DNA from: Pseudoroseomonas aestuarii
GTDB lineage: Bacteria; Pseudomonadota; Alphaproteobacteria; Acetobacterales; Acetobacteraceae
Direction of reading: 5' to 3'
DNA length: 64,000 bases
NCBI RefSeq assembly: GCF_042651065.1
Contig: NZ_JBHSCH010000015.1
Coordinates: 1-64,000, forward strand
Below are positions 33,698 to 43,908 of the stretch, piece by piece (the first letter of the stretch is position 1; each line of letters begins with the position of its first letter). A program made the translations under genes and the position numbers. The notes beneath the pieces were generated by a model, which was not told where the DNA came from, searched no databases, and was given only the letters and a program-made list of their open reading frames with translations.

Positions 33698-36600
33698 ATG
33701 CGGCGTTTCCGCGGGCTGATGGCGCGCCTGCCGCTGATGAGCGGCGCGATGGCGCTCCTCGGGGCCTTCCTGGGTTTCATCTTCGTGGTCTCTCCCCTGG
33801 CGCCGATGGAGCAGCTTGCCCTGGCGGGGGCGGGGCTCCTCGTGTTCCTGCTGGTCTCGCGCGTTCCGGGGCGTGGCGCGCTGTTCTTCCTGGTGGCGCT
33901 CTCCACCCTGATGTCGCTGCGCTACCTCTACTGGCGGCTGACCGAGACGCTGGACTATGGCGGCTTCATCGGCACCTTCCTCGGCACCGGCCTGCTGCTG
34001 GCCGAGATCTATGCCGTCATCGCGCTGCTGCTCTCCTACTTCCAGCAGCTCTGGCCGCTGGAGCGCAAGCCGGTGCCCCTGCCGGCGGACCCGGCAGAGT
34101 GGCCGGTCGTCGACGTCTTCATCCCCAGCTACAACGAGCCGCTCGAGGTGGTGCGCCCGGCCGTGTTCGGCGCCATGGCGATGGACTGGCCGCGCGACAA
34201 GCTGAACGTCTACATCCTCGATGACGGGCGGCGGGAGGATTTCCGCAAGTTCGCCGAGGAGATCGGCTGCGGCTACATGATCCGCCCCGACAACAAGGGC
34301 GCCAAGGCCGGCAACATCAACCACGCCACCGCCAAGACGAACGGCGAATACATCGTCATCTTCGACTGCGACCATGTGGCGACCCGCGCCTTCCTGCAGC
34401 TCACCATCGGCTGGATGGTGCGCGACCGCGGCATCGGCATGCTGCAGACGCCGCACCATTTCTACTCGCCCGATCCGTTCGAGCGGAACCTCGCCTCCGG
34501 CAAGAGCATCCCGAACGAGGGGCTGCTCTTCTACGGCTTGGTGCAGCAGGGCAACGACCTCTGGAACGCGACCTTCTTCTGCGGCTCCTGCGCCGTGCTG
34601 CGGCGCACCGCCCTGGAGGAGGTGGGCGGCGTGCCGACCGAGACGGTGACGGAGGACTGCCACTGCTCGCTGAAGATGCAGCGGCTGGGCTGGCGCACCG
34701 CCTATCTGCGCGTGCCGCTGGCCGCCGGGCTGGCCACGGACCGCCTGATCGCGCATATCGGCCAGCGCATGCGCTGGGCGCGCGGCATGGTGCAGATCTT
34801 CCGCGTCGACAACCCGCTGCTGGGGCCGGGGCTGAAGCTATACCAGCGGCTCTGCTACCTCAACGCGCAGTGGCACTTCCTCTTTCCGCTGCCGCGCTTC
34901 GTCTTCCTCACCGCGCCGCTGGCCTTCCTGCTGTTCGGGCAGAGCATCATCGCCGCCTCGCCGCTGGCGATCCTGGCCTATGCCGGGCCGCATATCTTCC
35001 ACTCCATCGGCACCAACAGCCGGCTGCAGGGCAAGGTGCGGCACAGCTTCTGGTCGGAGATCTACGAGACGGTGCTGGCGCTCTACCTGCTGCCGGTGGT
35101 GCTGGCCACGCTGTTCGACCCGAAGAAGGGCAAGTTCAACGTCACCGACAAGGGCGGCACGCTGGACGAGGGCTATTTCGACCTGCGCGCCGTGGCCGCC
35201 AACTTCGTGCTGGCCATCGTGCTGGTGCTGGGCCTGCTGTCCGGCATCTACGGCATGGCGGCGAACCCGCTCACCAGCCTGGAATTCCAGGCCAACGCGC
35301 TGAACTCCATCTGGGTCGTGCTGTCGCTCGTCACCGTCATGGCCGGCCTCGCCGTGGGGCGCGAGCGGCGGCAGGTGCGGGAGCGCCACCGCGTGCATGC
35401 GCGCCTGCCCGTCACCGCCGTGCTGTCTGATGGCCGGCGCCTGCCGGGCGAGAGCGTCGATGTCTCGCTGGGCGGCGCCGCGCTGATGCTGGAGAGCCAG
35501 GAGGAGATCGCCCGCGAGACGCGGCTGCACCTGGAATTCGACACCGGGCCGGAGCGCATCCTGCTGCCGGCGGAGGTGCTGCGCTGGCAGGACGGCCGGC
35601 TGCAGGCCCGCTTCGAGCCACAAGGGCTGATGGATGAAGGCAATATTGTCCGCGTCGTGCTCGGCCGCGCCGATGCCTGGCTGGATTGGGACCATGTGCG
35701 GCCCGACCGCCCGCTGCGTGCGCTGGTGGAGGTCGCGGTGAGCATCACCGGCCTGTTCCGTGGCGACAGCCAGATCTCGTTGCGTGCCCGCCGCAACCGC
35801 CGCGCCGCCAAGACGCGCACCGAGGGCAGCCGCGCCCCCGCCAGGCCGGCCGATGCGGCCAAGGCGCGCCGGGCCGCCGCGCTGCTGCTGGCCGCGGGCC
35901 TCGCCTGGCCCGCCGCGGCCGGGGCGCAGCGGCCTCAGGCACCGCCGCCGACGCCGCCGCCCGGCATGCCGCAGGCGGCGCCTTCCTTCGCGCCGCCGCC
36001 TGCCTCCGCCCAGCAGCCCGGCTTCGTCCAGCAGCCCGGCTTCGTCCAGCAGCCCGGCTTTGCCCCGCCGCAGGGGGCCGCCCCAGTGGCGCCGCTGCCC
36101 GGCGGCGCGCCCTTCGCCACCCCGCCCGACCAGGGCAATGTCCGCATCCAGAGCCGCACGCTGCGGCAGCTCGGCCTCGGCGGGCCGATGCAGCTGCGCG
36201 GCACCTCGGACCTGCAGGGCGTGCTGTTCGGCATCCGCTCGGACGAGGTGGTGACCGGCGCGCGGCTGGTGCTGCAGGGCGCCACCAGCCCGGCGCTGAT
36301 CCCCGAGCTGAGCCAGATCGCCATCACGCTGAACGAGCAGTTCGTCGGCACCATCACGCCCGACCGGACGCGCCCCTCCTTCGGGCCGCTCGAGTTCCCG
36401 GTGAACCCGGTCTACTTCGCCGACGTCAACCGGCTGAACTTCCGCTTCACCGGCCGCTACGCGGTGGAGTGCAACGACCCGCTCTCCGGCCTGCTCTGGT
36501 CCACCGTCTCCGACCTCTCCACCCTGCACCTGACGGTCGAGCGCCTGCCGCTGGCGCGCGACCTGGCGCGGCTGCCGGAGCCTTTCTTCGACCGCCGCCT

Positions 36601-38281
36601 GCGGAGCGAGCCGCTCACCCTGCCGGTGGTGCTGCCCGACACGGCCGGCAACGAGCTGGTGCGCGCCGCCGCCATCGCCAGCTCGTGGTTCGCCGTGCAG
36701 GCCGATTATCGCGGCGCCAACTTCCCCGTCAGCAGCAGCGTGCCGCCGCGCGGCAACGCCATGGTGATGGTGGCGGGGCAGGAAACCGTGCCCGGCCTGG
36801 CCCTGCCGCGGATGGAGGGCCCAACCCTCGCCGTGGTGCCGAACCCGGCCGATCCCGGCGCCACGCTGCTGGTGGTGGGCGGGCGCACCGCCGCCGATGC
36901 GGTGGCGGCGGCGCAGGCGCTGGCGGTCGGCCAGCAGGCGCTCTCGGGCGAGCTCGCCCTGGTGCAGCCGCCGGAGCTGGCGGCGCGCCAGCCCTATGAC
37001 GCGCCGCGCTGGATCGACAGCAACCGCCCCGTGCGCTTCGGCGAGCTGGTCGATCCGTCCGAGCTGCAGAGCTACGGCTTCGCGCCCGGCAACATCGCCA
37101 TCCCCTTCCGCACCGCCCCCGACCTCTACACCTGGCGCGACCGCGCCCTGCCGGTGGAGCTGCGCTTCCGCGCGCCGCCCGGCCCCATCACCGACGTGGC
37201 GGTCTCGCGCCTCGACGTGGCGCTGAACAACCTCTACCTGCACTCCTTCCCGCTGCGCGAGATGGAGCCGGGCTGGCCCTGGAACTGGCTGGCGCGGCAG
37301 ACCGGCCTCGGCCCCACCGGCGACCGCGGCCGGGGCGAGGTGGGGCTGCCGCCCTATCTGGTGTTCGGCCAGAACGAGCTGCAGCTGCGCTTCGACATGC
37401 GGCCGCTGAACCGCGGCGACTGCATCTCCATCCCCGGCGACGTGCGCGCCTCGATCGACCCGGACAGCACCATCGATCTCTCGCGCGCCTACCGCTTCAC
37501 CGAGATGCCGAACCTCGCCTACTTCGCCGGCGCCGGTTACCCCTACACGCGGCTGGCCGATTTCTCGACCACCGCCCTGGTGCTGCCCGACCGCGCCAAC
37601 ACGCTGGAGCTTTCCACCGCCCTGGCGCTGGTGGGCCGGCTGGCCGCCAATGTCGGCCATGCCGCCACCCAGATCCAGGTCACCCGCCCCGGCACGCTGG
37701 AGCAGATGGCCGAGCGCGACCTGCTGGTGGTGGGCTCGCTCGGCCGCCAGCAGGCGCTGGCTGCGCTGCTGCGGCAGGACGGGCCGGTGCGTGTGGAGGG
37801 CAACCGCATCACCATGGCGCTGCCCGGCGCGCTGGAAGGCTTCCGCAACCTCTTCATCAGCGATGACCGCCTGCGCGACCGCCAGCGGATGGAGGCGGTG
37901 CTGGCCTCCCCCGGCGAGGCGATGGGTATGCTCGCGGGCTTCGAGAGCCCGCTGCGCGCCGGCCGCTCGGTGGTGGCCATCAGCGGCACCAGCCCGCAGG
38001 GGATGGAGGCGATGCTGGGCGCGCTGCGCGACCCGGCGCTGGTGCCGCTGATCCAGGGCGACCTGGCGCTGCTTTCCGGCGGCCGGGTGACCTCCTTCAA
38101 GACCACGGCCAGCTACACGCTGGGGGACCTGCCGCTGCATCTCTGGCCGCAGTTCTGGCTGGGCAAGCGGCCGGACATGCTGCTAGGCCTCGCCCTGCTG
38201 GCGTCCCTGCTCATTGCCATACCGACCTACTGGCTGCTGCGCCGCCGGGCCGCCCGCCGTCTGAGGACCAGGACGCCATGA
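33698..38281 (+). CDS. bcsAB: Fused cellulose synthase BcsA-BcsB
   Basis: This single 1527-residue protein joins the catalytic and periplasmic subunits. BcsA part: membrane helices, then the glycosyltransferase motifs DDG (175-177), DCDH (223-226), TEDCH (318-322) and QRMRW (356-360). A PilZ c-di-GMP domain follows from about residue 555 (RQVRERHR...DVSLGGAAL). Residues about 723-745 form a signal-like hydrophobic segment ending AGAQ. A Pro/Gln-rich linker with three QQPGF repeats follows, then the BcsB domains to a C-terminal membrane anchor (LLGLALLASLLIAIPTYWLL). The enzyme polymerises UDP-glucose and threads the glucan out; c-di-GMP should activate it. Its stop overlaps bcsC. Confidence 0.96.
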   Translation: MRRFRGLMARLPLMSGAMALLGAFLGFIFVVSPLAPMEQLALAGAGLLVFLLVSRVPGRGALFFLVALSTLMSLRYLYWRLTETLDYGGFIGTFLGTGLLLAEIYAVIALLLSYFQQLWPLERKPVPLPADPAEWPVVDVFIPSYNEPLEVVRPAVFGAMAMDWPRDKLNVYILDDGRREDFRKFAEEIGCGYMIRPDNKGAKAGNINHATAKTNGEYIVIFDCDHVATRAFLQLTIGWMVRDRGIGMLQTPHHFYSPDPFERNLASGKSIPNEGLLFYGLVQQGNDLWNATFFCGSCAVLRRTALEEVGGVPTETVTEDCHCSLKMQRLGWRTAYLRVPLAAGLATDRLIAHIGQRMRWARGMVQIFRVDNPLLGPGLKLYQRLCYLNAQWHFLFPLPRFVFLTAPLAFLLFGQSIIAASPLAILAYAGPHIFHSIGTNSRLQGKVRHSFWSEIYETVLALYLLPVVLATLFDPKKGKFNVTDKGGTLDEGYFDLRAVAANFVLAIVLVLGLLSGIYGMAANPLTSLEFQANALNSIWVVLSLVTVMAGLAVGRERRQVRERHRVHARLPVTAVLSDGRRLPGESVDVSLGGAALMLESQEEIARETRLHLEFDTGPERILLPAEVLRWQDGRLQARFEPQGLMDEGNIVRVVLGRADAWLDWDHVRPDRPLRALVEVAVSITGLFRGDSQISLRARRNRRAAKTRTEGSRAPARPADAAKARRAAALLLAAGLAWPAAAGAQRPQAPPPTPPPGMPQAAPSFAPPPASAQQPGFVQQPGFVQQPGFAPPQGAAPVAPLPGGAPFATPPDQGNVRIQSRTLRQLGLGGPMQLRGTSDLQGVLFGIRSDEVVTGARLVLQGATSPALIPELSQIAITLNEQFVGTITPDRTRPSFGPLEFPVNPVYFADVNRLNFRFTGRYAVECNDPLSGLLWSTVSDLSTLHLTVERLPLARDLARLPEPFFDRRLRSEPLTLPVVLPDTAGNELVRAAAIASSWFAVQADYRGANFPVSSSVPPRGNAMVMVAGQETVPGLALPRMEGPTLAVVPNPADPGATLLVVGGRTAADAVAAAQALAVGQQALSGELALVQPPELAARQPYDAPRWIDSNRPVRFGELVDPSELQSYGFAPGNIAIPFRTAPDLYTWRDRALPVELRFRAPPGPITDVAVSRLDVALNNLYLHSFPLREMEPGWPWNWLARQTGLGPTGDRGRGEVGLPPYLVFGQNELQLRFDMRPLNRGDCISIPGDVRASIDPDSTIDLSRAYRFTEMPNLAYFAGAGYPYTRLADFSTTALVLPDRANTLELSTALALVGRLAANVGHAATQIQVTRPGTLEQMAERDLLVVGSLGRQQALAALLRQDGPVRVEGNRITMALPGALEGFRNLFISDDRLRDRQRMEAVLASPGEAMGMLAGFESPLRAGRSVVAISGTSPQGMEAMLGALRDPALVPLIQGDLALLSGGRVTSFKTTASYTLGDLPLHLWPQFWLGKRPDMLLGLALLASLLIAIPTYWLLRRRAARRLRTRTP

Positions 38282-41200
38282 CCGGATTCCGCTCCCGCCT
38301 CCTGGCCACGGTCGTCACGGCGGCATTCCTGCCCCTGCTGCCCGCTGCCCCGGCGCGCGCGCAGGACAATGCCATCGGCGTCCTGCTGGAGCAGGCCAAT
38401 TTCTGGCGCGCCCAGAACCGCCCCGACCGCGCGCTGCAGACGCTGGAGCGGGTGCTCGCGGTCGAGCCCAACAATGTGGACGCGCTCTCCGCCGCCGCCG
38501 CCGCCCAGGCGGAGAACGGCAACCGCGCGGAGGCGGACCGGCTGCTGGCGCGCATCCGCCAGCTCGCGCCCGCCGATCCGCGCCTGTCGGATGCCGCCCT
38601 CTCGGTGCGCGGCGCCACCGCCGATCCCGGCGCGGTGGCCGAGGCGCGGCGGCTGGCGCAGGCCGGCCAGCAGGCCCAGGCGGTGGCGCGCTACCGCCAG
38701 ATGTTCGGCGGCAACACCCCGCCCGATGCCTACGCCGTCGAGTACTACCAGGCCCTGGCCGGCACGCAGGAAGGCTATGCCGAGGCGCGCAACGCCATGG
38801 AGCGCCTGGCTGAGAGCCGCCCCAACGACACCCGGCTGGCCCTGGCCTACGCGCAGATCCTGACCTACCGCGAGGGCTCCCGCGCCGAGGGCATCCGCCG
38901 CCTCCAGGCCCTGGCGGAGCGGCAGGACAGCGGCGATGCGGCGCGCGCCGCCTGGCGGGAGGCGCTGCTGTGGCAGGGGCCGAACCCCGACGCCGCCCCC
39001 GCCATCGAGGAATACCTGCGCGCCAACCCGAATGACGCGGCGCTGCGCCAGCGCCTGCAGGAGGCGCGCAACCCCCCCGCCGGGCCGGTGGACGAGGTCG
39101 GGCAGGCCCGCATCGCCGGCTTCGAGGCGCTGAATGCCGGCCGCCTGGCGGAGGCCTCGCAATCCTTCGAAAGCGTGCTGGCGCAGAACCCGGGCGACCC
39201 GGACGCCACCGGCGGGCTGGGCGTGGTGCGGCTGCGCCAGGGCCGCACCGCCGAGGCGCGCCGCCTGCTCACCGCCGCCATCGCCGCCGACCCGCAGGAG
39301 GGCCGCCGCAAATGGGGCCGGGCGCTGGACGGCGCCAACTACACCAGCGAGCTGACCCAGGCCCGCGGCCTGATCCAGCGTGGCCAGCTCGAGCAGGCGG
39401 AGACGCTGCTGCTGGCCGCCACCCGCCGCGAGAGCGGCGAGCGCGCCGATGCCGAGGCGCTGCTGGGCGACCTGGCGCTGCGCCGCAACGACCCGCAGGG
39501 CGCCGAGCAGCGCTACCGCGCCGCCCTGTCCCGCCGGCCCAACCTGAACAACGCCGTGGCCGGGCTCTACGACGCGCTGCAGCAGCAGGGCCGCTTCGCC
39601 GAGGCCGAGCAGCTCGCCGCGCAGCATGGCGGCGCCTTCGCCTCGACGGTCGCCACGCAGCGGGCCGAATCGCTGCGCGCCGAGGCCTCCCGCAGCAGCG
39701 ACCCGGGGGCCGCCTTGGCGCTGCTGCGGGCCGCGCAGCAGGCCACCCCGGACAATCCCTGGATCGCCCTCGACCTCGCCCGTGCCCTGGCCCGCCAGGG
39801 GGAGCCGCTGGAGGGCCGCGCGGTGCTGGACCGGCTGGCCGCCACCGGCAAGCCGGAGGCGCTGCACGCCGCCGCCCTCTTCGCCGGCGAGGAAGGCCGG
39901 GTGCAGGATGCCGCCCGCCTGATCGAGCGCATCCCCGACCGGCTGCGCAGCGCCGACCAGACGCGCCTGCTGCGCGGCGTGCGCATCCAGCAGCAGGTGG
40001 CCGCCGCCGCCGAGCCGGCCCAGTACGGCCAGCCGGAGGAGGCGCGGCGCCGGCTGATGGCGCTCGCCGCCCGCCCCGACCCCAGCGGCGAGACGCCGCG
40101 GCTGGTGGTGGAGGCGCTGGCGGGGCTGGGAGACACGCGCGGCGCGGCGGAGGCGGCACGCGTCGCCCTCGCGGTCAACCGCGCGGCGCCGCCCTCCGGG
40201 CGCATCGCCCTGGCCAACGCGCTGCTGGAAGGCGGACTGGAGGCGGACGCCAACCAGCTGGCCCTGCAACTCGCCCAGGACCCGCGCCTGACCGCCGATG
40301 AGCGCCGCCAGCTGGCCGGGCTGCAGGCCGGCGTCGCCATCCGCGCCAGCGACAAGCTGAACGAGCAGGGCAACCAGGCCGCCGCCTATGACCGGCTGGT
40401 GCCCGCGCTGCGGCAGGACCCGCAGAACGCCCAGGCCAACCTGGCGCTCGCCCGCCTCTACCAGGGCGCGCGCGAGCCGCGCGAGGCGCAGCGCATCGCC
40501 GAGGCGGTGCTGCTGCGCGACCCGCGCAACCTGGATGCCCGTGCCGGCGCCATCGATGCCGCCCTGGCGCTGGGCCAGAACGCCCGCGCCGAGGCGCTGC
40601 TGACCGATGGCCGCGCCATGGCCCCGAACGATCCGCGCCTGACCATGCTGGAGGCGCGGCTGGCCCGCGCCGCCGGCAATCCGCGCCGCGCCCGCGCCGC
40701 GCTGGAGCTGGCGGCCGAGCAGCGCCGCAGCCAGCTCGGCCTCGGTGCCGGCGCGCCCGCCGGCGCGGCAGGGATGGGCGGCGCCGCCCCCTCCGGCGCC
40801 GCGGCCGGCCTGCCGGAGAATCCGTTCCGCCGCGTCGCCCTCGCCGGCTCCGGAATGGCCGCCTCCGGCTATGCCGGCGGCCTCGCCACCGCCGCGCCGG
40901 CCGATCCGGTGCTGGCGCAGATCCAGCGCGAGCTGGCCCAGGTGCGGGAGGAGGCGGCGACGATCGCCACGCCTGGCTTCAATTTCCGCACCCGCTCCGG
41001 CGAGGCGGGGCTCGACCAGCTCACCGAGTTCGGCGCGGGGGCGGAGGTCTCCACCGCCATGCCGGGCCTCGGCGGGCGGGTGGCGCTGCGGGCGCAGGCC
41101 GTCAACATCGATGCCGGCAGCATGGCGCAGGACACCGGCACGCTGCGCCGCTACGGCAGCAACGCGCTGCGGCTGCCGGGGCAGGGGGTTGCCGTCGCCC

Positions 41201-42078
41201 CGGCGGTGGCGCGGGCGGTGACGCCCACCGACACCTCGGCCGCCGGCGTCTCCTTCGCCGCGGGCTACACGCGGCCGAACTTCTCGCTCGATGTCGGCAC
41301 CACGCCGCTGGGCTTCCGCAAGCAGAACGTGCTGGGCGGCGTCGAGGTGGCGCCGGCGCTGACCGACAGCCTGCGCCTGCGCGTGACGGCCGAGCGCCGC
41401 GCCATGACCGACACGATGCTCTCCTGGGCCGGCATGCGGGACCGCAGCACCGGGCAGGTCTGGGGTGGCGTGGTGCGCAACACCGCGCGCGGCCAGTTCG
41501 AATTCGCCGTGGGCGATACCAACTTCTATGTCGGCGGCGGCTACTCGACGCTGGAGGGCGATGGCGTCGCCGACAACACCCGCATCGAGGCCGGGGCGGG
41601 CCTCAGCCATGCCCTGTTCCGCCGGCCGGATGAGGAGCTGGTGACCGGCCTGGATCTCGTCTACCAGGCCTACGACAAGAACCTTCGCCTCTTCACCCTC
41701 GGCCATGGCGGCTATTACAGCCCGCAATCCTATCTCGGTGCCTCGGTGCCGCTGGATTACCGGGCGCGCGTGGGAGATTTCCACTACCGCATCGGCGGCA
41801 CGGTCGGCATCGCCTCCTGGCGGGAGGACCGTGCGCCCTACTTCCCCACGGACGCCGCCTCGCAGGCACGGCTGGAGGCGCAGGCCGCCTCCGATGCCAC
41901 TGTCAGCGCATTCTATCCCGGGCAGTCGCAGACCGGCTTCGCCGGCGGCGTGCGGGGCGATCTGGAATACAGCCTGACACCGGCGCTCCGCCTCGGTGCG
42001 GCGCTGCGTTACGACAAATCCGCCGATTGGAGCGAGGCGCGCGGTCTGCTGTATGCCCGCTATCGGCTCGACCAGTGA
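38278..42078 (+). CDS. bcsC: Cellulose export protein BcsC (TPR plus outer-membrane barrel)
   Basis: The 1266-residue periplasmic and outer-membrane export subunit has a signal peptide ending APARAQ. A long series of TPR repeats runs from about residue 30 to 830 (for example EEYLRANPNDAALRQRLQEA, LAQNPGDPDATGGLGVVRLRQGR). After a Gly/Ala-rich link comes the C-terminal BcsC barrel, about residues 900-1266, ending ARYRLDQ. The start overlaps the bcsAB stop (ATGA), giving coupled translation. Confidence 0.96.
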   Translation: MTGFRSRLLATVVTAAFLPLLPAAPARAQDNAIGVLLEQANFWRAQNRPDRALQTLERVLAVEPNNVDALSAAAAAQAENGNRAEADRLLARIRQLAPADPRLSDAALSVRGATADPGAVAEARRLAQAGQQAQAVARYRQMFGGNTPPDAYAVEYYQALAGTQEGYAEARNAMERLAESRPNDTRLALAYAQILTYREGSRAEGIRRLQALAERQDSGDAARAAWREALLWQGPNPDAAPAIEEYLRANPNDAALRQRLQEARNPPAGPVDEVGQARIAGFEALNAGRLAEASQSFESVLAQNPGDPDATGGLGVVRLRQGRTAEARRLLTAAIAADPQEGRRKWGRALDGANYTSELTQARGLIQRGQLEQAETLLLAATRRESGERADAEALLGDLALRRNDPQGAEQRYRAALSRRPNLNNAVAGLYDALQQQGRFAEAEQLAAQHGGAFASTVATQRAESLRAEASRSSDPGAALALLRAAQQATPDNPWIALDLARALARQGEPLEGRAVLDRLAATGKPEALHAAALFAGEEGRVQDAARLIERIPDRLRSADQTRLLRGVRIQQQVAAAAEPAQYGQPEEARRRLMALAARPDPSGETPRLVVEALAGLGDTRGAAEAARVALAVNRAAPPSGRIALANALLEGGLEADANQLALQLAQDPRLTADERRQLAGLQAGVAIRASDKLNEQGNQAAAYDRLVPALRQDPQNAQANLALARLYQGAREPREAQRIAEAVLLRDPRNLDARAGAIDAALALGQNARAEALLTDGRAMAPNDPRLTMLEARLARAAGNPRRARAALELAAEQRRSQLGLGAGAPAGAAGMGGAAPSGAAAGLPENPFRRVALAGSGMAASGYAGGLATAAPADPVLAQIQRELAQVREEAATIATPGFNFRTRSGEAGLDQLTEFGAGAEVSTAMPGLGGRVALRAQAVNIDAGSMAQDTGTLRRYGSNALRLPGQGVAVAPAVARAVTPTDTSAAGVSFAAGYTRPNFSLDVGTTPLGFRKQNVLGGVEVAPALTDSLRLRVTAERRAMTDTMLSWAGMRDRSTGQVWGGVVRNTARGQFEFAVGDTNFYVGGGYSTLEGDGVADNTRIEAGAGLSHALFRRPDEELVTGLDLVYQAYDKNLRLFTLGHGGYYSPQSYLGASVPLDYRARVGDFHYRIGGTVGIASWREDRAPYFPTDAASQARLEAQAASDATVSAFYPGQSQTGFAGGVRGDLEYSLTPALRLGAALRYDKSADWSEARGLLYARYRLDQ

Positions 42079-42124
42079 GGCCAGGGAGGGCCAAGCCGGA
42101 GATGGTGTGCTCGAAGGGACAGGC

Positions 42125-42598
42125 ATGACGCAGATGGATCAGGCGGCATTGGCCTATCTTGCGAGGCGGGATGTGAGCGCGCAGTGGCGCGGCTTCCTGC
42201 GGGCGCTGCTGGAGACGCTGGACGCGAATCTCGACCGCAACACCCGCAACGGGCTCCTGCGCGCGGTGGGCGGGCGCCTGGGCCAGGCACTGCCACTGCC
42301 GGCCGCGACCACCCTGGCCGAGCTGGAGGCGCGGATGAACGCCGCCCTGGCCGAGCTCTCCTGGGGCTATGTCTCCGTGGCGCTGGACGAGGCCGACCGC
42401 AGCCTGCGCCTTTCGCACCATGCCGCGCCGGTGGTGGGTGCCCCGGGGGATGAGGCGGGAAGCTGGTTCGCCACCGTGCTGGAGGGGCTCTACACGGCCT
42501 GGCTGGCGGCGCAGCAGGGGGGTGGCTCGGAAGCGGGGCCGCAACTCCGCGTGGTGCAGAGCGAGCCGGGCCTGGTGCAGCTGCGCTACGGCGGATAG
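42125..42598 (+). CDS. bcsD: Cellulose crystallisation subunit BcsD
   Basis: The 157 residues match the size of AcsD of Komagataeibacter, an octameric protein that helps organise glucan chains and is found in type I operons. Visible family-like features are WRGFLRALLETLDANLDRNTRNGLLRAVG and ELSWGYVSVALDEADRSLRLSHHAAP. It is the last gene of the locus; no bglX homologue follows within the window. Together with the BcsP-like protein it suggests ordered, fibrillar cellulose. Confidence 0.93.
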   Translation: MTQMDQAALAYLARRDVSAQWRGFLRALLETLDANLDRNTRNGLLRAVGGRLGQALPLPAATTLAELEARMNAALAELSWGYVSVALDEADRSLRLSHHAAPVVGAPGDEAGSWFATVLEGLYTAWLAAQQGGGSEAGPQLRVVQSEPGLVQLRYGG

Positions 42599-42728
42599 CG
42601 GCACAAGTCGCGCGGCTTCCTGTCCCCTGCCCCGGTTGGATAGGCTGATCCGATGACATGATGTCTTGCGGCATCGTGGCCTGCCCTGCATCCTCCGCCG
42701 CCAACCCAACAGGTGAGGAGGGCGGGGA

Positions 42729-43892
42729 ATGCGCCTCGCGGTGCTCAAGGAACGGCGTTCGGGCGAGACCCGCGTCGCGGCCACGCCGGAAACCGTGCGT
42801 AAACTGATCGATCTCGGGCTCGGCGTGGTGGTGGAGACGGGCGCGGGTCTGGCATCCGGCCTCCCCGACGCCGCCTACCGCGAGGCCGGGGCCGAGATCG
42901 CGCAGGATGCCTCGGCCGCGCTGGCCGGCGCCAAGATCGTGCTGAAGGTGCGCGCGCCGCTCGGCGCGGGCGAGGGCGAGGTGAACGAGCTGGCCCTGCT
43001 CCCGCGCGGCGCCCTGCTGATCGGCACGCTGGAGGCCGTCGCCCACCCGGCCCGCGCCCAGGCCTATGCCGAGGCCGGGCTGGAGGCGTGCAGCATGGAG
43101 CTGCTGCCGCGCATCACCCGCGCGCAGAGCATGGACGTGCTCTCCTCCCAGGCCAACCTCGCCGGCTACCGCGCCGTGGTCGAGGGCGCCGCCGCCTTCG
43201 ACAAGGGCTTCCCCATGCTGATGACGGCGGCGGGCACCATCCCGGCCGCCAATGTGTTCATCATGGGCGCGGGCGTGGCGGGGCTGCAGGCCATCGCCAC
43301 GGCGCGGCGCCTGGGCGGCCGCGTCTCGGCCACCGATGTGCGGCCGGCGGCGAAGGAGGAGATCAAGTCCCTCGGCGCCGCCTTCGTCGGCTACGAGGAC
43401 GAGGAGAGCCGCGCCGCGCAGACGGCCGGCGGCTACGCCAAGCAGCTCTCGCCCGAATTCTACGCGAAGCAGGCGGAGGTCATCGCCGCCGCCGTGGCCA
43501 AGGCCGACGTGGTGGTCTGCACCGCGCTGGTGCAGGGCCGCAAGGCGCCGACCCTGCTCACCGCCGCCATGGTGGAGAGCATGAAGCCCGGCAGCGTGGT
43601 GGTGGACATCGCCGCCGACGCCGGCGGCAACTGCGCGCTGACCAGGCCCGGCGAGGCCATCGTGACCGAGGGCGGCGTGAAGATCCTGGGCCACACCAAC
43701 TGGCCCGGCCGCATCCCGGCGGCGGCCAGCGCGCTCTACGCCCGCAACCTGCTGACCTTCCTCTCCACCTTCTGGGACAAGGAGGCGAAGGCGCCGAAGC
43801 TGCCGCAGGAGGACGAGATCATCCGCGGCGTGACGCTCACCCGGGGCGGGGCCGTGGTGCACCCGCAGCTTGCCGCGGCGCCCGCGGCCTGA
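42729..43892 (+). CDS. pntAA: NAD(P) transhydrogenase alpha subunit part 1
   Basis: This is the NAD(H)-binding domain I of the proton-translocating transhydrogenase, 387 residues. It starts LKERRSGETRVAATPETVRKL and has the Rossmann motif FIMGAGVAGLQAIATARRLGGRVSATDVRP. The alpha subunit is split into two genes, as in Rhodospirillum and many other alphaproteobacteria. The enzyme uses the proton gradient to make NADPH from NADH. Confidence 0.96.
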   Translation: MRLAVLKERRSGETRVAATPETVRKLIDLGLGVVVETGAGLASGLPDAAYREAGAEIAQDASAALAGAKIVLKVRAPLGAGEGEVNELALLPRGALLIGTLEAVAHPARAQAYAEAGLEACSMELLPRITRAQSMDVLSSQANLAGYRAVVEGAAAFDKGFPMLMTAAGTIPAANVFIMGAGVAGLQAIATARRLGGRVSATDVRPAAKEEIKSLGAAFVGYEDEESRAAQTAGGYAKQLSPEFYAKQAEVIAAAVAKADVVVCTALVQGRKAPTLLTAAMVESMKPGSVVVDIAADAGGNCALTRPGEAIVTEGGVKILGHTNWPGRIPAAASALYARNLLTFLSTFWDKEAKAPKLPQEDEIIRGVTLTRGGAVVHPQLAAAPAA

Positions 43893-43908
43893 GGGACGGA
43901 CCAGAGAG

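Noticed and set aside
34838..38140. 1100-residue minus-strand frame over bcsAB
   Set aside because: Gln/Arg/His/Gly-rich shadow with no recognisable domain; the plus strand carries all synthase motifs.
38227..42126. 1299-residue minus-strand frame over bcsC
   Set aside because: Shadow of bcsC; a protein this size with no motif, opposite a well-defined gene, is not credible.
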